In this document: positions 16,176 through 25,035 of the stretch, in pieces
How positions within the stretch are numbered: the first letter of the stretch is position 1
How the letters are laid out: each line of letters opens with the position of its first letter
NCBI RefSeq assembly: GCF_002161805.1
Contig: NZ_NFIP01000005.1
Location: forward strand, 124,001 to 188,000
Reading direction: 5' to 3'
Length of the DNA stretch: 64,000 nt
From: Collinsella sp. An307
GTDB lineage: Bacteria > Actinomycetota > Coriobacteriia > Coriobacteriales > Coriobacteriaceae
Position numbers and translations under genes: made by a program
The notes under the pieces: generated by a model
Told to the model about the DNA's origin: nothing
The model's input: the letters and a program-made list of their open reading frames with translations, nothing else
The model's database searches: none

Positions 16176-17795
16176 ATGAGCCAGCGCGTGAGAATCGGCT
16201 ATATCGCTGTTTTTGTAGTGGGCGCTGTGCTTATGCTGGCACCCGCCCTCACCGACGTGTTCTGGTTTGACGAAGCCTACTCCATTGCGCTTGCTCGCCA
16301 GAGCTTGCCTGAGATCTGGCGCATCGGTGCCGCGGACGTACATCCCCTTCTCTACTACGTGCTCTTGCATGGGGTGTGTGCCGTGTTTGGCGAAAGCGTT
16401 GTCGCTTACCGCCTGTTCAGCGTCGCCGGAATGATTGCCACGGCGTTGCTGGGGCCCAAGCTTGTGCGACGGGACTTTGGGGTGCGCGTGGGGCTCCTGT
16501 ATAGTGCGCTCGTGCTCTTCACCCCGTATGCCCTCTTTCAAGCGACCGAGATCCGCATGTACAGCTGGGCGATGTTCACCGTCATGCTCTGCTTCCTTAT
16601 GATGCTGCGCATCGTCTATGCGCTTCGCCAGAAATCCGGCGAGGACGTGCCTTTCTCCTGGTGGCTCGTCTTTGGCATCTCGAGCTTTGCGGCAGCGTCG
16701 CTGCACTACTACGCGTTGCTTTCCGCATTCATGCTGAACCTTATGGTTCTTATCGAGCTTGTGCGCGTGCGTGCGCCGCGTCGTGAGGCGCTGCGGTTTG
16801 TGGCGAGCGCGGTGCTGCAGGTCGCCTTATACGCCCCTTGGCTGCTCACCCTCATAGCAAAAATGGGTGATATGACGGGTGGCAGGTTCTGGATCGCACC
16901 GCTTGGTGTGAAGTCGCTGGTGCAGCTCGTCTTGTATCCGCTCGTTACCCCTGCGATGAGCATAGGGGCTGCGCGACTGTTTGGTGATGAGGCATCCGCC
17001 CTGCTGCCAGGCGTTCTTATGGTCGTGGCGGTAGTGCTTACCCTTTGTGCGGCGGGATGCCTTCTGGCGGGCAACATCGCGTTGCAAAAGAGTGGGGAGC
17101 GCCCTGCTATGGCGCTTCGCCGGGGAGCTGTCCTCTACCTCGGTATCATCGTGCTCGGTGGGGTAGTCTCCTTTGCGCTGGGAACGACGGTGCTCTATTA
17201 CCGCTACCTTGTGATTGCGTTGCCGCCCTTGCTGCTCGCCCTTGCCGTGGGCGTTTGCAAGATACGGGCGCGCGGAAGATGGCGCGCGCTTGCTGGAGCA
17301 ATGCTCGCGGTATTGGCGCTCTTCCAGACCATGTCGGCGGTAGAGCTAGCCTATGACCCGGCGAATAGCGCCGTGCGCGATGCTGTGCTCGAAGTTGCGT
17401 ACACAGATGATGGCGAGCGCCGCCCCGTCGTATCCAACGACATCATCGCCTTGGGAACGTTGGCCACGCACGAGCTCGTAGACGGTGAGGCGGGGGAGAC
17501 GGCGTCCAAGCTTGGGCCGGAGCTTGTGTATGCAGATGATATCTCGGGGTATTGGTCTGCGGCGTACGACTGCTTTGCCCCGGCGCTCACCTGCACCGAG
17601 GACACTGAGACGCTGGCGTCGGCCGCCCCCAACGGTGAGATTATTTGGCTATCGCGCAACCAGGGGGAGGACGGCGCCGCCGTGAAGGACCTTCTGGAAT
17701 GTGGGCTTACCAAGCTGGACGCACAGACCATTTGGAGCCCGTACGAGCGCGATACCTATGTAATCACGCTGTTGAGAGTGCCCGATTCGCGCTAG
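16176..17795 (+). CDS. GT-C family membrane glycosyltransferase (PMT/ArnT-like)
   Basis: A 539-residue polytopic protein. The first luminal loop carries VFWFDEAYSIALARQ with the catalytic-type Asp-Glu, and the next loop ADVHPLLYYVLLHG, the D-x-H-P-x-x-Y-Y signature of lipid-linked-sugar glycosyltransferases such as ArnT and PMT. About ten further hydrophobic spans follow, then a ~130-residue soluble C-terminal domain. ATG 16176 is preceded by GGGAGAGG. It probably transfers a sugar from a polyprenyl phosphate donor to a cell-surface acceptor; donor and acceptor are unknown. It stands alone. Confidence 0.8.
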   Translation: MSQRVRIGYIAVFVVGAVLMLAPALTDVFWFDEAYSIALARQSLPEIWRIGAADVHPLLYYVLLHGVCAVFGESVVAYRLFSVAGMIATALLGPKLVRRDFGVRVGLLYSALVLFTPYALFQATEIRMYSWAMFTVMLCFLMMLRIVYALRQKSGEDVPFSWWLVFGISSFAAASLHYYALLSAFMLNLMVLIELVRVRAPRREALRFVASAVLQVALYAPWLLTLIAKMGDMTGGRFWIAPLGVKSLVQLVLYPLVTPAMSIGAARLFGDEASALLPGVLMVVAVVLTLCAAGCLLAGNIALQKSGERPAMALRRGAVLYLGIIVLGGVVSFALGTTVLYYRYLVIALPPLLLALAVGVCKIRARGRWRALAGAMLAVLALFQTMSAVELAYDPANSAVRDAVLEVAYTDDGERRPVVSNDIIALGTLATHELVDGEAGETASKLGPELVYADDISGYWSAAYDCFAPALTCTEDTETLASAAPNGEIIWLSRNQGEDGAAVKDLLECGLTKLDAQTIWSPYERDTYVITLLRVPDSR

Positions 17796-17856
17796 TAAAA
17801 AGTGCGACAAAGCGCGAGACGCTAAAGCAGCCCTCAGCTATTTATAAAAAAGTATA

Positions 17857-17885
17857 TCGACAGACATAGTACATCGTGTTACATT
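17857..17885 (+). promoter_or_regulatory. padR promoter with overlapping imperfect dyad
   Basis: TCGACA, 17-base spacer, TACATT. An imperfect dyad GTACA-TCG-TGTTAC (17869-17882) overlaps the -10 element, where PadR proteins commonly bind their own promoters. Confidence 0.55.
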
Positions 17886-17919
17886 ATGCCTGAGGAACAG
17901 CATCCAGGGAGGTGACGCG

Positions 17920-18270
17920 ATGGCCACACGCGATGCAGTGAGCGACCTCATTCGTGGAAACATCGATGCCATCATCCTGTGCGTGCTCTCGGACGGAGAT
18001 AGCTATGGGTACGAGATCCTGAAGGAGATCGCCCAGACCAGTCGAGGCGCGTACGAGATGAAGGAGCCCTCGCTCTACACGAGCCTGAAGCGCCTCGAAG
18101 GCCAAGGCTTTGTGGAGAGCTACTGGGGCGACGAGACCCAGGGGGCGCGGCGCAAGTACTACCGCGTAACCGATGCGGGCAAGACCGAATTAAACGTCGC
18201 AACAGAGCGCTGGGTGCATGTACGCGAGATTATCGACCGCTTGCTCAAGCAGGACGGGGGAGAGAGATGA
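17920..18270 (+). CDS. PadR-family transcriptional repressor
   Basis: A 116-residue winged-helix regulator. IDAIILCVLSDGDSYGYEIL and KEPSLYTSLKRLEGQGFVES followed by ARRKYYRVTDAGK are the hallmark PadR segments. GGGAGGTGA precedes ATG 17920. Its stop overlaps the next start by four bases (ATGA), so the two are translated together. In this arrangement the downstream gene encodes a membrane protein that may sense or signal. It is likely autoregulated through the dyad at its promoter. Confidence 0.9.
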   Translation: MATRDAVSDLIRGNIDAIILCVLSDGDSYGYEILKEIAQTSRGAYEMKEPSLYTSLKRLEGQGFVESYWGDETQGARRKYYRVTDAGKTELNVATERWVHVREIIDRLLKQDGGER

Positions 18271-19502
18271 ACGAGCTGAGGATGTACGTCGAGCATCTCT
18301 TTGAGGGCAAGGTCCTCACGGCAGAGATGATCGAGCTGAAAGAGGAAATGTACGGGAACCTTGTTGCGCGCTACGAGGATTATCTGGCGGGCGGCATGGA
18401 TGCTGCCGAGGCTCTCGAGAAGACCAAGGCGAGCATTACGAGCGTTGAGGACGTTCTCGCGGGTGAGGATGCGGACGAAGTGGCCGAGGCGGGGGCTCCG
18501 GTGGTGCAGCCCACCGCGGACGCTGAGCCGGTTGCGGAGGAGCCCGTGTCTTCGGCATCGCAGGCCGAAGCGCCTGCTGCTGAGACCACGGTGCTGTCCG
18601 GCGCCACCGCCGCACACGCCGCGGGTACGCCTGTGCCGCCTCAGACAGAGCCGGAGCTGGCGGACCTCGCCACGCCTGCGATGGGCCGTAAGATTACGTC
18701 AAAGGTTCTCATCGCGAGTTTGATCGCGCTTGTATTCGTCGTGCTCGCGGCGTTTTTTGGGGTCCTCGCGGTTGGCTGTGTCTCCTTTGGCGTGACCGAT
18801 GATACGCAAGGGCAGGTTACGACTGCCAACACCGTGCAGGGTACTGGTAACGACACGGCGGACGGCACCACGGGCAACGGTAACACCTCAGGCAACAACG
18901 GCGCCGCGAGTAACAACAACGCTGTGGGCAACGGCAACGCCGCCGGCAACGCCGGCCAAGGTCAGTCGACCACGCCTCGTTTCGAGGACCCCGAGGACCA
19001 GGCGGAGTACGAGGCCACGAGCGCGCTCGACAGCGCCATCGCCAACCAGACCGCCGCGAGCCTGGCTGAGATGGCGGGGGCCGGTAACGCCCCGGCAAGC
19101 ATGGTGCAGTCGCTGCCGCTTGGCGAGTATGCGGGTTCCACGGGCAACGACACCCAGCAGGCGAGGTTCAACGTGCGTTACGACAACGTCTCTGACCTTA
19201 TTGATGGCGACGCCATCGACCGGGCGCTCCTCTACAACGCCACAGCCCTCATGAGCGCCCACAGCGATATCCGGCAAGTGACCATCACGGTGCATGAGCG
19301 CTACGACAGCGACTACGACACCGATACCTACACGTTTGACCGTGCAACGCTCGAGCACGCCTACAGCAACGCCAGCAACGGTGCCATCGCAGCGCTCGAC
19401 AGCTCGCTCTTTGCGAGTGAGGAGGCGTGGCAGAACGTGCGCGACTACGTGTTCCGCGAGAACTTCTGCGAGCGCCAGGTCGATTTTGCAGAGGTCGAGT
19501 AA
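18267..19502 (+). CDS. PadR-coupled single-span membrane protein
   Basis: A 411-residue protein. The first ~75 residues (LRMYVEHLFEGKVLTAEMIE, LKEEMYGNLVARYEDYLAGG, MDAAEALEKTKASI) resemble the helical HAAS/permease-prefix domain commonly encoded beside PadR. An Ala/Pro/Glu-rich stretch follows, then one transmembrane span (about 146-172). Outside, a Gly/Asn/Thr-rich linker (178-232) leads to a ~170-residue C-terminal domain of unknown family. The layout suggests an N-in anti-regulator or sensor whose outer domain faces the wall. Function is inferred from context only. Confidence 0.7.
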   Translation: MNELRMYVEHLFEGKVLTAEMIELKEEMYGNLVARYEDYLAGGMDAAEALEKTKASITSVEDVLAGEDADEVAEAGAPVVQPTADAEPVAEEPVSSASQAEAPAAETTVLSGATAAHAAGTPVPPQTEPELADLATPAMGRKITSKVLIASLIALVFVVLAAFFGVLAVGCVSFGVTDDTQGQVTTANTVQGTGNDTADGTTGNGNTSGNNGAASNNNAVGNGNAAGNAGQGQSTTPRFEDPEDQAEYEATSALDSAIANQTAASLAEMAGAGNAPASMVQSLPLGEYAGSTGNDTQQARFNVRYDNVSDLIDGDAIDRALLYNATALMSAHSDIRQVTITVHERYDSDYDTDTYTFDRATLEHAYSNASNGAIAALDSSLFASEEAWQNVRDYVFRENFCERQVDFAEVE

Positions 19503-19544
19503 GTGGATACGTTCTTTCCACGTTGGGCCACAGGACGGTAATTC

Positions 19545-19598
19545 GTAAACGTTTTGCATGGGGCGTCACCGTAACGTGGCGCCCCATAGTGCGTTTAC
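19545..19598 (+). terminator. Long hairpin after the PadR pair
   Basis: Inner stem ATGGGGCGTCAC / GTGGCGCCCCAT (19558-19587, one mismatch) and outer stem GTAAACG / CGTTTAC. There is no T run on either strand, so this is an unusual terminator or a structured 3' end. Confidence 0.5.
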
Positions 19599-19650
19599 AG
19601 CGACACATTACGAAGGGCTTATCCCTTTCGGCGGAATTGATGAAGACTGT

Positions 19651-19679
19651 TTGAGCGGGGGCCGGGGACGGCATAATAC
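19651..19679 (+). promoter_or_regulatory. Promoter of the 19762 gene
   Basis: TTGAGC, 17-base spacer, TAATAC, 83 bases before the start codon. Confidence 0.6.
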
Positions 19680-19761
19680 CTCGGACAAGGAAATACGTTA
19701 TCTATTTGGTAGCGTATTGCCGAATACGCGCCCGAGGGCGCTCGTGAGAAAGGTCTCGATT

Positions 19762-20325
19762 ATGTCTGAGAATACGGTTATACACGGCGCGGTTGCTGCT
19801 GCCGAGCCGAGCGTTCGCGAGGCGGCGCTTGAGGCGGAGGATGCTCGTCGCACCCTGGTTGCTGAGCTCGCGGGTCTTGGGGCGACGATGGCCGCAGCTA
19901 TGGATGCCGACCCGAGCTTTATGCCTTGCGGGCAGGCCTTTGGTGTTGTGATTGATGGTCTGGCGGCCGCTGCCGCATCGACGAGCGTCGTGGAGCTCGG
20001 CGCGCTCTCGGAGGTCGTGCGCGCCCGCAGCGAGCATGTGGCGGCGCACCGCGGCGTCTCGCAGGGAAGCGCCGCCGACGTGCGTCATGCTATGGGCGAG
20101 GCGTCGGGGAAGCCGACGATGCGCGCCCATCTTCTTGCCGAGCTCATGGGCATCGCCTTGGCGGCGCAGCGTGGTATGTCGCTCGGTGCCATGTCGGACG
20201 AGGTGAACGAGCTGCTCGTCCGCGGGCTCGATGCGCTTTCTTATGGCGAGGATACCGAGTACGTGGTGGAGTGCCTCGCGAACTGCGCGTCGGCATCTGC
20301 CCACGCGTTTGCGCTCGTGGCGTAG
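19762..20325 (+). CDS. Hypothetical helical cytoplasmic protein
   Basis: A 187-residue, Ala/Glu-rich protein beginning MSENTVIHGAVAAAEPSVRE. No signal peptide or membrane span is visible, and the pattern is almost entirely helical. I recognise no family or motif. GAGAAAGG lies before ATG 19762; the frame is open to 19558 but crosses the hairpin and promoter, so the longer version is not credible. It ends three bases before the stop of the convergent LysR gene. Codon use is like its neighbours, so it is probably a genuine gene. Confidence 0.65.
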   Translation: MSENTVIHGAVAAAEPSVREAALEAEDARRTLVAELAGLGATMAAAMDADPSFMPCGQAFGVVIDGLAAAAASTSVVELGALSEVVRARSEHVAAHRGVSQGSAADVRHAMGEASGKPTMRAHLLAELMGIALAAQRGMSLGAMSDEVNELLVRGLDALSYGEDTEYVVECLANCASASAHAFALVA

Positions 20326-20328
20326 GCG

Positions 20329-21231
20329 TCAGGCGTTCTGGGCAATGGCGGAGCGCAAGAGCCGCATAAACGCCTCCATAACAGGGGTTACCCACTTCTG
20401 ATCGCGATACAGGACTTGGATCGCCATTCGGGGCAGCTCGAGGGTGGTGCGAAGCTGCGCAAGCGACCCGGTTTCCAAGGCGGCTGAGGCGGAGAAGCGC
20501 GGTACAAGCGCAACGCCCGCGCCGTCTGCCGCAAGGCGAACGAGCATCTCGGTGCTGCCCGTCTCGATTGTGGGGGTGACAACAATATCGTGCTCGGCGA
20601 GGGCGCGGTCGAAATCGTGCCGGTAGCTCTCGCCGCGCTCTGTCAAGACAAAGGGCAGGTGCGCCAGGCCCTCGGGATCGAGCGTGGTATCGGCCTCGGG
20701 CACAAGGCCGGGTGCGGCTGCAAGCACCACCGCTTCGTCACGCAGCGTCTCTCGTGTAAAGCCAGGAAGCGTTATGGGCTGCTCGAAGGTGAGTATGAGA
20801 TCGAGCTCACCTCTGCGACACTTGTCGGCGAGCTCTTCAAGGGCTGATGTCACCACGACGACCTGGGCCGCAGGATGTTCACGCGCAAATGCAGCAAGCA
20901 CGGGCGGCAGCAGCGAGGTGGCGGTTGACTCTACGCTGCCGATGCGAAGGGTGCCGGTGAGGTCACCCTCGTCGGAAGCGGGGGAGACAGCTGCCGCGGC
21001 GGCAGACGCTGCTTCCATGAGAATGTGGGCATGAAAAGCAAAGGTGCGACCCGCGTCGGTCAGGATGACGCCGCGCGGTACCCGCTCGAAAAGTGCCGCA
21101 CCTAGCTCGGCTTCCAGCTGCTTAATCTGCATGGTGACCGCAGATTGGGAATAGCCGAGTTTGACGGCCGCATGCGAGAAGCTGCCCACTTCGGCAACTT
21201 TTAAAAAGGTCTCCACTACGCGTAGCTCCAT
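20329..21231 (-). CDS. LysR-family transcriptional regulator
   Basis: A 300-residue regulator. The winged-helix domain MELRVVETFLKVAEVGSFSH with AAVKLGYSQSAVTMQIKQLE is classic LysR, and a periplasmic-binding-like effector domain follows (GTLRIGSVESTATSLLPPVL). ATG 21231 has AAAGGGG upstream on its strand. The earlier frame to 21351 covers the intergenic operator region. It is divergent from the PLP decarboxylase gene, the usual LysR arrangement for control of the neighbour. The effector is unknown but may be the amino acid substrate. Confidence 0.92.
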   Translation of the reverse strand: MELRVVETFLKVAEVGSFSHAAVKLGYSQSAVTMQIKQLEAELGAALFERVPRGVILTDAGRTFAFHAHILMEAASAAAAAVSPASDEGDLTGTLRIGSVESTATSLLPPVLAAFAREHPAAQVVVVTSALEELADKCRRGELDLILTFEQPITLPGFTRETLRDEAVVLAAAPGLVPEADTTLDPEGLAHLPFVLTERGESYRHDFDRALAEHDIVVTPTIETGSTEMLVRLAADGAGVALVPRFSASAALETGSLAQLRTTLELPRMAIQVLYRDQKWVTPVMEAFMRLLRSAIAQNA

Positions 21232-21264
21232 CCCTTGCCCCTTTCCACGGTTCGCGCTGCTACA

Positions 21265-21274
21265 GATAGCTATC
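21265..21274. promoter_or_regulatory. Candidate LysR operator
   Basis: Perfect palindrome GATAGCTATC in the AT-rich divergent region between lysR and the decarboxylase, followed by AT-rich sequence suitable for promoters in both directions. Confidence 0.4.
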
Positions 21275-21374
21275 ATTTTTATTGATGCAAGTATAGTAAG
21301 TATGAATTTTACATATGGATGACTCCCGACGATGATAGTGCCGTACCGCACGAACGCAACGAGGGAGGATGCCC

Positions 21375-22793
21375 ATGTACACCCGCGAGACGCAGATGGA
21401 GCAAGAGGTCGAGCGCGCCGCTGTCCGCTTTGTATGCGACCTTTTTGAGCGCAACCGCAACCTGTCGGACGGGCCGGTCATCAACGAGCCCGCGCCGGAG
21501 CACCTCGCCCGGCTCGCCGAGCGCGCTATCCCCGCTGAAGGGCGCCCGCTCGAAGAGGTCGTCCGCGAGATGGAGCGCGATGTGATCGGTTACGGCTACA
21601 ACGCCGACCATGCGCGCTTCATGGGCTTTGTTCCGGGTCCGACCTCGGCCATCTCTTGGTTGGGCGATATGATCTCGGCGGGATACAACCGCCATGCGGG
21701 AAGTGTTGCCAACTATCCTGCGGGACACGCCGTGGAGGAGGGCCTCATCCGCTGGCTCTGCGACAAGGCAGGATTCCCGGCGGGAGCGAGCGGAACCTTC
21801 GTCTCGGGCGGATCGATGGCAAACTTCACCGCCTGTGTGGCCGCGCGCGACACGGTTCTCGACGAGCGCGACTGGCCGCGCGCGGTGGCGTACGTGTCCG
21901 GGCAGACGCACAGCTCGGTCGCTAAGGGCCTGCGCATGATGGGCGTGACCGATGCGCGCATCCGCACGATCGCGGTCGACGACCTGTTCCGCATGAGGAC
22001 CGACGACCTCGCCCGCGCCATTCATGAGGACCGGGCGGCCGGACTCGCCCCGTTCATGGTCATCGCCACGGCGGGCACCACCAATACAGGGTCGGTTGAC
22101 CCCCTGCCCGAGGTCGCCGCCATTTGCCGGCGCGAGGGCCTGTGGGTGCACGTCGACGGAGCCTTTGGTGCAAGCGCGCTTCTCACGCGCTACCGCGATC
22201 TGCTCGCGGGCGTGGAGCTCGCCGACTCGCTCAGCTGGGACGCGCATAAGTGGCTTTTCCAGACCTATTCGTGCAGTATGCTGCTCGTACGCGACGAGCG
22301 CACGCTTCTCAAGAGCTTCAGTGCGCACCCCGAGTACCTCGCCGACCTGGAGGGCGACGCCGATCTGGTGAACCCTTGGGATCTGGGGCCTGAGCTTACC
22401 CGCCCTGCGCGCGGGCTCAAGCTGTGGTTCACGTTGCAGGTAATGGGCGCCGACGGCATGGCCGATTGCATCGAGCACGGCTTCGACCTCGCTCGCTGGG
22501 CGGAGGACGAGCTGCGTGCCACGCCGGATGTCGAGATTGTCTCGCCCGCCCAGATGGCTATGGTGAACTTCCGCTTCGCGCCGGCGGGATTGAGCGAGCA
22601 CGAGCGCGATGCTCTCAACGCACGTGTCTCTGCGCGCATGCTCGAGAGCGGTTACGCGGGCGTCTTCACCACCGAGCTCGCCGGCAAGAAAGTGCTGCGC
22701 CTTTGCGCGATCCATCCCCGCACGCACGAGGAGGAAGTGCGCGAGATCGTGCGCCGGCTCGCCGCCTTCGCAGCGGAAGAGCTTGGCGCGTAG
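21375..22793 (+). CDS. Group II PLP-dependent amino acid decarboxylase
   Basis: A 472-residue fold-type I enzyme. HARFMGFVPGPTSAISWLGD, FVSGGSMANFTACVAARD, the His-stacking segment SGQTHSSVAKGLRMMG, the PLP Asp in VHVDGAFGAS and the Schiff-base Lys292 in SWDAHKWLFQ are those of aromatic-L-amino-acid/glutamate-type decarboxylases. The usual NPHKW is DAHKW here. GAGGGAGG favours ATG 21375 over ATG 21369. It releases CO2 to give an amine; which amino acid it uses (Trp, Phe, Tyr or other) cannot be told. No transporter is adjacent. Control by the divergent LysR is likely. Confidence 0.88.
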   Translation: MYTRETQMEQEVERAAVRFVCDLFERNRNLSDGPVINEPAPEHLARLAERAIPAEGRPLEEVVREMERDVIGYGYNADHARFMGFVPGPTSAISWLGDMISAGYNRHAGSVANYPAGHAVEEGLIRWLCDKAGFPAGASGTFVSGGSMANFTACVAARDTVLDERDWPRAVAYVSGQTHSSVAKGLRMMGVTDARIRTIAVDDLFRMRTDDLARAIHEDRAAGLAPFMVIATAGTTNTGSVDPLPEVAAICRREGLWVHVDGAFGASALLTRYRDLLAGVELADSLSWDAHKWLFQTYSCSMLLVRDERTLLKSFSAHPEYLADLEGDADLVNPWDLGPELTRPARGLKLWFTLQVMGADGMADCIEHGFDLARWAEDELRATPDVEIVSPAQMAMVNFRFAPAGLSEHERDALNARVSARMLESGYAGVFTTELAGKKVLRLCAIHPRTHEEEVREIVRRLAAFAAEELGA

Positions 22794-22870
22794 GCACCGC
22801 GTATCCGGTTTTGCTCGTTGGTAACCGGTTGGAAACACACGCGCCGCTCACGGGATTGTGGGCGGCGCCC

Positions 22871-22899
22871 TTGCCTGCCTTTGCTACACTTCATACCAA
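22871..22899 (+). promoter_or_regulatory. Candidate promoter of the leucine operon
   Basis: TTGCCT, 17-base spacer, TACCAA. A competing extended -10, TGCTACACT at 22882-22890, overlaps it. Either would start transcription before the leader peptide. Confidence 0.4.
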
Positions 22900-22945
22900 T
22901 GCAGTGCCGGGAGTCGGCGCTGCCGGCGAAGGGACTCGCGGCACT

Positions 22946-23044
22946 ATGGTTATGGGAGAGAACATTTGGGCAGGTAAGGCCACCTCGGCCGCTGCCGCAT
23001 GCTCGCTCCTAACCCTAGCGCTACTACGCGCCGATGCGCGCTAG
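22946..23044 (+). CDS. Leucine leader peptide
   Basis: A 32-codon frame ending just before an attenuator. Codons 21-27 encode L-L-T-L-A-L-L, five leucines in seven codons. Four of the five are CTA, which is rare in this GC-rich genome, where CTC and CTG dominate. GAAGGG lies 12 bases before ATG 22946; ATG 22952 is an in-frame alternative. The leucine run sits in the 5' arm of a perfect ten-pair hairpin. Stalling on scarce Leu-tRNA would open that hairpin, as in classical leu/trp leader attenuation. Confidence 0.75.
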   Translation: MVMGENIWAGKATSAAAACSLLTLALLRADAR

Positions 23045-23047
23045 GGT
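23012..23047 (+). promoter_or_regulatory. Pause hairpin over the leader leucine codons
   Basis: ACCCTAGCGC (23012-23021) pairs perfectly with GCGCTAGGGT (23038-23047). Its 3' arm overlaps GATGCGC at 23033-23039, which is complementary to GCGCATC at 23099-23105 inside the terminator, giving a possible antiterminator. Confidence 0.6.
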
Positions 23048-23086
23048 CCTTCCCGTCTGAGCGGTCGCAACCGCACGTTACTTCAG

Positions 23087-23150
23087 AAGCACCCCGATGC
23101 GCATCTACCCAACGCCTTGCAGGGCGTGACGCGCGACGGGGTGCTTTTCC
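23087..23150 (+). terminator. Leucine attenuator terminator
   Basis: Ten-pair outer stem AAGCACCCCG / CGGGGTGCTT ending in TTTT, with an inner hairpin ACGCC / GGCGT. It lies between the leader peptide stop and leuA, so it would block the operon when leucine is plentiful. Confidence 0.75.
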
Positions 23151-23246
23151 GTTGATAGGGTCTCACAATCACGTCACCTCCTGCATCGCCCGACCCGGCA
23201 CAATGCCGGAGCGCTCGCGCCCCGGCCAGAGCAACAGGAGGACCGT

Positions 23247-24773
23247 ATGACCCGCAAGATCGCCATCTTTGACACCACGCTCCGCGACGGCGAGCAGTCT
23301 CCCGGCGCCAGCATGAACACCGAGGAAAAGCTCATTGTCGCGCGCCAGCTTATCCGCATGAACGTGGATGTTATCGAGGCGGGCTTCCCCATCTCGAGCC
23401 CCGGTGACTTCAAGAGCGTCTCCGAGATTGGTCGCCTCGCGGGCGACAAGTGCGTTGTTTGCGGCCTCACGCGCGCTGTCGACAAGGACATCGAGGTTGC
23501 GGCGGAGGCGCTCAAGACCGCTAAGCGCCCGCGTATCCACACCGGCCTCGGCGTCTCCCCGAGCCATCTGCGCGACAAGCTTCACCTGACCGAGGACGAG
23601 GCCATCGAGCGCGCCATTCGCGCCGTCAAGCTCGCCCGCAACTTTGTGGACGATGTTGAGTTCTACGCCGAGGACGCCGGCCGCGCCGATCAGGACTTCC
23701 TGGTGCGCATCATCGAGGCCGCCATCAAGGCGGGCGCCACGGTGGTGAACATCCCCGACACCACGGGCTACAACATGCCGTGGGCGTTCGGCGCGCGCAT
23801 CGCCGACCTGCGTGCGCGCGTGGACGGCATCGAGGATGCAACCATCTCTGTGCACACCCATAACGACCTCGGCATGGCGACGGCGCTCGCCATCGAGGCC
23901 GTGCGCAACGGCGCGACGCAGGTTGAGTGCACCATCAACGGCCTTGGCGAGCGCGCAGGCAACACGGCGCTCGAAGAGGTAGTCATGGCCATCAAGATGC
24001 ACGGTGCCGAGCTCGACGCGCACACCGACATCGTCACCCAGGAACTGACGCGCGCCTCCAAGCTCGTGAGCTCGATTACGGGCATGACGGTGCAGGCCAA
24101 CAAGGCCATCGTTGGCGCCAATGCCTTTGCGCACAGCTCCGGCATCCACCAGGACGGCGTCCTCAAGGCGCGCGACACCTACGAGATCATCGATCCGGCG
24201 GACGTGGGCGCCGGCGGCTCGCAGATCATCCTCTCCGCTCGTAGCGGCCACGCAGCGCTGCGCCACCGCATGGCAGAGCTCGGTTACACCTTTGCCGATG
24301 ATGAGTTTGAGAGCATCTACCAGGCGTTCCTTGAGGTTGCAGATAAGAAGAAGGAAGTGTACGACGAGGACCTGGAATCCATCGTGCACGAGCGCGAGCG
24401 CGAGACCCGTGCCATCTGGACCCTCGGTGCCGTGCAGGTGTCCTGCGGCTTCCCGCTCACGCCCACGGCAACGCTCACCTTGGTGGGCGAAGACGGCGCC
24501 GAGCACACGGTGGCCGCCTTTGGCACTGGCCCCATCGACGCGGTCTATAAGGCCGTGAACCAGATCGTGAGCGTGGAAAACGACCTCTCCGAGTTTGCGA
24601 TCAAGGCAATCACGCGCGGCATCGATGCGCTGGGCGAGGTCACGGTGCGCGTAACGGCGGGCGACGGTCAGGTCTACACGGGCCGCGGCTCGGACAACGA
24701 TATCATCGTGTCCTCCACCAAGGCCTACATCAACGCGCTCAACCGCCTCATCTCTGAACAGCGGCAAGCGTAA
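23247..24773 (+). CDS. leuA: 2-Isopropylmalate synthase
   Basis: A 508-residue enzyme catalysing the first committed step of leucine synthesis, acetyl-CoA plus 2-oxoisovalerate. The barrel begins [20 protein letters not shown] (metal/substrate motif), metal-binding HTHNDLGMA follows, then [20 protein letters not shown]; the C-terminal LeuA dimer/regulatory domain (about 370-505) should bind leucine for feedback inhibition. AGGAGGA precedes ATG 23247. The length is that of the LeuA1 group. It heads the leu operon and is controlled by the upstream attenuator. Confidence 0.95.
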   Translation: MTRKIAIFDTTLRDGEQSPGASMNTEEKLIVARQLIRMNVDVIEAGFPISSPGDFKSVSEIGRLAGDKCVVCGLTRAVDKDIEVAAEALKTAKRPRIHTGLGVSPSHLRDKLHLTEDEAIERAIRAVKLARNFVDDVEFYAEDAGRADQDFLVRIIEAAIKAGATVVNIPDTTGYNMPWAFGARIADLRARVDGIEDATISVHTHNDLGMATALAIEAVRNGATQVECTINGLGERAGNTALEEVVMAIKMHGAELDAHTDIVTQELTRASKLVSSITGMTVQANKAIVGANAFAHSSGIHQDGVLKARDTYEIIDPADVGAGGSQIILSARSGHAALRHRMAELGYTFADDEFESIYQAFLEVADKKKEVYDEDLESIVHERERETRAIWTLGAVQVSCGFPLTPTATLTLVGEDGAEHTVAAFGTGPIDAVYKAVNQIVSVENDLSEFAIKAITRGIDALGEVTVRVTAGDGQVYTGRGSDNDIIVSSTKAYINALNRLISEQRQA

Positions 24774-24790
24774 GGCACTCTTCGGGGACT

Positions 24791-24877
24791 GCCGGGGCGC
24801 GGATATCATCCCGTGCTCAGACAGTCCTCGCGCTACGCGTTGCGGAACTGCGCGCGGGACGATATCCGCGCCCCGGC
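24791..24877 (+). repeat. Large hairpin repeat, copy A (leuA-leuC gap)
   Basis: A 23-pair stem with one mismatch (24791-24813 with 24855-24877). The conserved core CCGTGCTCAGACAGTCCTCG and GCGGAACTGCGCGCGG lies at the stem tip. It is in inverted orientation to copy B. Confidence 0.85.
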
Positions 24878-24926
24878 TTCCGCACGGCGCAGTTCTGTTT
24901 GAACGAGGTAATACATCACAGGGGGA

Positions 24927-25008
24927 TTCGGGTGCATCCTCCGCGCGCAGTTCCGCAGGCAAGCGAAGCGCAGCCGAGGACTGTCTGAGCACGGAGGATG
25001 CACCCGAA
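24927..25008 (+). repeat. Large hairpin repeat, copy B (leuA-leuC gap)
   Basis: Perfect 17-pair stem TTCGGGTGCATCCTCCG / CGGAGGATGCACCCGAA with core GCGCGCAGTTCCGCA and GAGGACTGTCTGAGCACG. It ends 28 bases before leuC. Confidence 0.85.
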
Positions 25009-25035
25009 CCACCGGGGAAGGATAAAGGAGTATCA

